Shown in pieces: positions 60,986 through 64,000 of a stretch of DNA of 64,000 bases (position 1 is the stretch's first letter; every line of letters begins with the position of its first letter). A model generated the notes under the pieces. The model was not told the DNA's origin. It made no database searches and was given only the letters and a program-made list of their open reading frames with translations. The position numbers and the translations under genes are program-made. Origin of the DNA: Marinifilum_A sediminis (GTDB lineage Bacteria; Bacteroidota; Bacteroidia; Bacteroidales; Marinifilaceae); the NCBI GenBank assembly GCA_947496465.1, contig CANMCX010000001.1, positions 744,001-808,000 of the forward strand. The letters are read 5' to 3'.

Positions 60986-62113
60986 ATGAAGAGATTAATA
61001 CTTTCCATAATTGTTTCCTTAATTACAGTTTACACTACAAAAGCTCAAGACAAAGAGTTCGTTCTACAAGGAATGATTGGTGGACTACAAGATCAAACCA
61101 TCTATTTGTATAAAAACAATGGTGAAAAATCAGTACTCATTGATTCAGTAAAAATTAAAAATGGTGATTTTAAATTCTCAGGAAAATGCAAACAAGCCTT
61201 TGCGGCAGAATTAAGAATTACCAAATGGAAAAAATGTAAACTTTTTCTCTCGCCTACCAATATGAACATTATTATTCACGCAAAAGATTTTAAGCATAAA
61301 TTTGCGATCGGAAAATTGAAAGGCTCACCTGCCCAAGACAGATACGAAGATTTTCTAATCAAATTAAAAGAAAACAATAAGCAAAAATTAAAAATTGCTG
61401 ATAATCTTGAAATTCCGGAAGTATATAATGACTCTATTAAGAAAGCCAAATTCATGGCTGAATACAAAAGATTAAATCAATTCAAAAATAAGTATTACTA
61501 CAAATATGCTTCCTCACCGGTAATTCCATATCTAATTTATCAAGATTATTTTAGAGCTAAAAAAGGGATTGAATATGTTAAAGAACAATTGAAAACTCTG
61601 AAACAAGCCAACCCAAATGGTCTTTATGTGAATAATCTAGAAAAAAGAGTGAACACAATTGAAACATTAAATGGTAATGGACAATTTCCTTATTTTAAGG
61701 CAAAAACTCTAAATGGTGATCTTTATGATTTAGCAAAGCAAAAAGGCAAACCAATTCTATTGTACATCTGGAGAACATGGACTCAAGAACAAAACAAAGA
61801 ATTCTATACCAATATTCAGGAAATCACAAGTACTCATCCGACACTTGAAGTCGTAAGTATTATGAGGAATTCATCCTTTAACATGGTTCAGATAAAAGGT
61901 AGCGCAATAGCTAAAAATTGGCATCCAGAATCCAAACCTGAATTGAATTGTATTGAAATAGAAAGTTTAGACCATAGTGTCGATTTTATTCGCTATTTAG
62001 ATAGAAGTTTTAAGGCTTTTTTACTCGATTCTGAAGGAAACATTATCTACAAACAAAACAAGTTTGATCCTGAAATCTTAAAAACAGAGCTATCGAAACA
62101 TCTTTCAAACTAG
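60986..62113 (+). CDS. DUF4369 / thioredoxin-fold protein with degenerate active site
   Basis: 375 aa with a signal peptide (about 1-20, ...TTKAQ). DUF4369 lies at about 25-130 (QDQTIYLYKNNGEKSVLIDSV, KNGDFKFSG), followed by a helical part and a C-terminal thioredoxin/AhpC-like fold (about 235-375). In place of the WCxxC centre it reads IWRTWTQEQNKEF, so no redox Cys remains there. The layout is that of Bacteroidota envelope thiol oxidoreductases, but this copy is probably not catalytic. The cotransporter gene is 69 bases downstream. Confidence 0.78.
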   Translation: MKRLILSIIVSLITVYTTKAQDKEFVLQGMIGGLQDQTIYLYKNNGEKSVLIDSVKIKNGDFKFSGKCKQAFAAELRITKWKKCKLFLSPTNMNIIIHAKDFKHKFAIGKLKGSPAQDRYEDFLIKLKENNKQKLKIADNLEIPEVYNDSIKKAKFMAEYKRLNQFKNKYYYKYASSPVIPYLIYQDYFRAKKGIEYVKEQLKTLKQANPNGLYVNNLEKRVNTIETLNGNGQFPYFKAKTLNGDLYDLAKQKGKPILLYIWRTWTQEQNKEFYTNIQEITSTHPTLEVVSIMRNSSFNMVQIKGSAIAKNWHPESKPELNCIEIESLDHSVDFIRYLDRSFKAFLLDSEGNIIYKQNKFDPEILKTELSKHLSN

Positions 62114-62182
62114 CTTAGCTTGATTTAAAATACGATTAACTATATTTATCACTTTGATAAAAAGTATTAAAAGAGATTCTAC

Positions 62183-64000
62183 ATGCCCGATAATTTACTG
62201 AAAACCAAAGCTAATTTTGGCACCATGCCAGTTTTTTTAACTGCTATTTCCACCATCCTTGGAGCAATTTTATTCCTTCGATTCGGTTGGGCTGTAGGTA
62301 ATGTTGGATTTATAGGTGTTATTGGCATCATTATTCTTGGTCATTTAATTACAATCCCAACAGCAATGGCAGTTGCCGAAATTGCCACTAACCAAAAAGT
62401 ACTAGGAGGTGGAGCATATTACATAATATCTCGCTCGTTTGGATTAAATATTGGTGCTGCCATTGGTATCACTTTGTACCTTTCACAAGCCATATCCGTA
62501 GCTTTTTATGTAATTGCATTTGCAGAAGCATTCGATCCAGCAATTCAATGGTTAGCTGATAATTATGGGATATTGATTTACGATAAACGAGCAATTAGTA
62601 TCCCTACAATGACCATTCTTTCAGCTCTTTTTCTTTATCGAGGAGCCAATATGGGAATGAAAGCCTTATACGTTGTTGTTGCAACTTTAGGAGTTTCCTT
62701 ATTTATGTTTTTTCTCGGGTCACCTGCTGATGCTCCTAAAGAAATTGTGTTGGATGCAACTATAGAAAATCCTAAAAGTTTCTTCTATGTATTTACTATT
62801 GTTTTCCCTGCATTTACAGGTTTAGCCGCTGGATTGGGATTATCAGGCGATTTAAAAAATCCAAGAAAATCGATTCCTAGAGGTACCATTTGGGCTACCA
62901 TTGGTGGATTGGTAATATACATCTGGGCTGCTTATAAATTTACAGTTTCTGCAAATCCGGAAGATCTGGCAAGTGATCAGTTGATCATGAGAAAAATTGC
63001 CATTTGGGGTCCAATTATTCCAATCGGTTTGGCTGCAGCCTCTTTATCCTCTGCTTTAGGATCGATAATGGTTGCTCCAAGAACTTTACAAGCCATTGGT
63101 TTAGATGATATTTTTCCTCAAAAAGGACTAAACAAATGGTTAAAATCGGAAAGCAAAAAAAATAATGAACCTATTAATGCTTCGGCAATATCAATTGCGA
63201 TTGCTTTTGTTTTTATAATTATTGGTGATGTAGACTTCGTTGCACAAATTATCTCTATGTTCTTCATGGTGACATATGGTGCAATCTGTATGATCTCATT
63301 CCTTGAGCATTTTGCTGCAGATCCTTCCTATCGACCAACATTCCGTTCGAAATGGTACTTGTCACTATTAGGAGCTCTACTTTCGTTTTGGATCATGTTC
63401 CAGATGAATATGTCTTATGCCATTTTGTCTTTATTGATAATGGGTGGAATTTATTACGGTTTTAATATCACGGCAAAAGAGCACAGAGGTCTAGCAAAAC
63501 TTTTCCGAGGCGTTGTTTTCCAATTAAGTCGTCACTTACAGATTTTTGCACAAAGAGCAGAAAAAGGTGATAGAGAATTAAGTTGGAGACCTTTTGCCAT
63601 TTGCATATCGCAGGATTCTTTCAAACGCAGATCAGCTTTTGATTTGTTGCGATGGATATCTTACAAATACGGTTTTGGCACCTACATTCATTTCCTTGAA
63701 GGATATTTGAATGAAGAGACCAATGCTGAATCGAAGAAGGTAATGAACAGGTTGATTAATCTAGCTTCAGGCAGTAAAAATCGTGTTTATTTGGATACAA
63801 TTATTAGTCCATCGATGACTTCAGCAATAGCTCAGGTAATGCAGTTGTCAGGAATATCAGGACACGGTTACAATACAATTCTTTTTGAGTTTTCGAGAAC
63901 ACAACCTGAAAGATTAAACTATGTAATTGACAATTACAAGCTGTTGGAATCAACACATTTTGATGTTTGTATTCTGAATACATCATACAAAGGATTTGGC
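62183..64000 (+). CDS. SLC12-like cation-chloride cotransporter / APC-family permease, 3' end cut off by the window
   Basis: I translated this directly: ATG at 62183-62185, open for 606 codons to the window end with no stop. It begins MPDNLLKTKANFGTMPVFLT and then ILGAILFLRFGWAVGNVGFIG (about residues 31-51), a strong mark of the Na-K-Cl / K-Cl cotransporter family. Further marks are AIATNQ-like VAEIATNQKVLGGGAYYIIS (about 66-85), FPAFTGLAAGLGLSGDLKNP (about 205-224) and MVAPRTLQAIGLDDIFP. Around 10-12 helices end near residue 430 and a cytosolic C-terminal domain follows. It probably moves ions such as Na+, K+ and Cl-; an amino acid substrate is less likely. Confidence 0.85.
   Translation, partial: MPDNLLKTKANFGTMPVFLTAISTILGAILFLRFGWAVGNVGFIGVIGIIILGHLITIPTAMAVAEIATNQKVLGGGAYYIISRSFGLNIGAAIGITLYLSQAISVAFYVIAFAEAFDPAIQWLADNYGILIYDKRAISIPTMTILSALFLYRGANMGMKALYVVVATLGVSLFMFFLGSPADAPKEIVLDATIENPKSFFYVFTIVFPAFTGLAAGLGLSGDLKNPRKSIPRGTIWATIGGLVIYIWAAYKFTVSANPEDLASDQLIMRKIAIWGPIIPIGLAAASLSSALGSIMVAPRTLQAIGLDDIFPQKGLNKWLKSESKKNNEPINASAISIAIAFVFIIIGDVDFVAQIISMFFMVTYGAICMISFLEHFAADPSYRPTFRSKWYLSLLGALLSFWIMFQMNMSYAILSLLIMGGIYYGFNITAKEHRGLAKLFRGVVFQLSRHLQIFAQRAEKGDRELSWRPFAICISQDSFKRRSAFDLLRWISYKYGFGTYIHFLEGYLNEETNAESKKVMNRLINLASGSKNRVYLDTIISPSMTSAIAQVMQLSGISGHGYNTILFEFSRTQPERLNYVIDNYKLLESTHFDVCILNTSYKGFG

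Overview
The window reads as chromosomal DNA from a marine-type member of the Bacteroidota, most likely Bacteroidales/Marinilabiliales (a Marinifilaceae-like genus is my guess). The reasons are: AT-rich DNA; gliding/T9SS genes (gldE, gldD, a type B C-terminal sorting domain); Bacteroidota-restricted families (DUF4290, DUF4369); promoters of the TTG-N20-TAnnTTTG type; and start codons that mostly lack Shine-Dalgarno sequences. There is no rRNA, tRNA, CRISPR array, insertion sequence or prophage that I can recognise. The genes are ordinary in base composition, so this looks like core genome rather than an island.

Layout. 1-2.2 kb: the end of gldE, then gldD and a phosphopantetheinyl transferase (+). 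2.2-2.65 kb: a gene-free, degenerate repeat array with A-tracts about 41 bp apart. 2.7-6.5 kb (-): a secreted PafA-like phosphatase, DUF190 plus the CrcB fluoride channel, and ychF. 6.65-9.15 kb (+): a secreted transglutaminase-like protein and a secreted vWA protein. 9.3-13.0 kb (+): transketolase, then an ECF sigma / membrane protein / Spy-like protein trio. 13.1-18.8 kb (-): hutH, hisS, two small membrane proteins and ettA. 19.0-19.5 kb (+): a stand-alone receiver protein. 19.6-20.9 kb (-): enolase.

21.0-39.2 kb (-) is one long translation locus. In transcription order it runs rpsL, rpsG, fusA, the S10 group (rpsJ to rpsQ), the spc group (rplN to secY, map, infA, rpmJ) and the alpha group (rpsM, rpsK, rpsD, rpoA, rplQ). 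Two good Bacteroidota-type promoters lie before rpsL and a terminator follows rplQ. tuf and adk are not in their usual places.

39.5-64 kb: a second EF-G-like GTPase (+), a T9SS type B-sorted PKD protein (-), a UvrD/PcrA helicase, DUF4290, murA (with the catalytic-loop Cys replaced by Asp), a TlpA-like thioredoxin, a small unknown (-), grpE-dnaJ, and a NatA/NatB-type ABC exporter. A tight four-gene operon follows: ppx/gppA-like, a receiver-AAA+ regulator without a DNA-binding domain, aspA, and hydF. The window ends with a saccharopine-dehydrogenase-like enzyme (-), an unknown membrane protein with an EEISWGQR motif (-), a thioredoxin-fold protein that has lost CxxC, and the 5' part of an SLC12-like cation-chloride cotransporter.

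No wholly new multi-gene system stands out. The best leads are the ppx / regulator / aspA / hydF operon, the 41-bp A-tract array, the fosfomycin-insensitive-type MurA, the EEISWGQR membrane family, and the few Shine-Dalgarno sequences inside the ribosomal locus.
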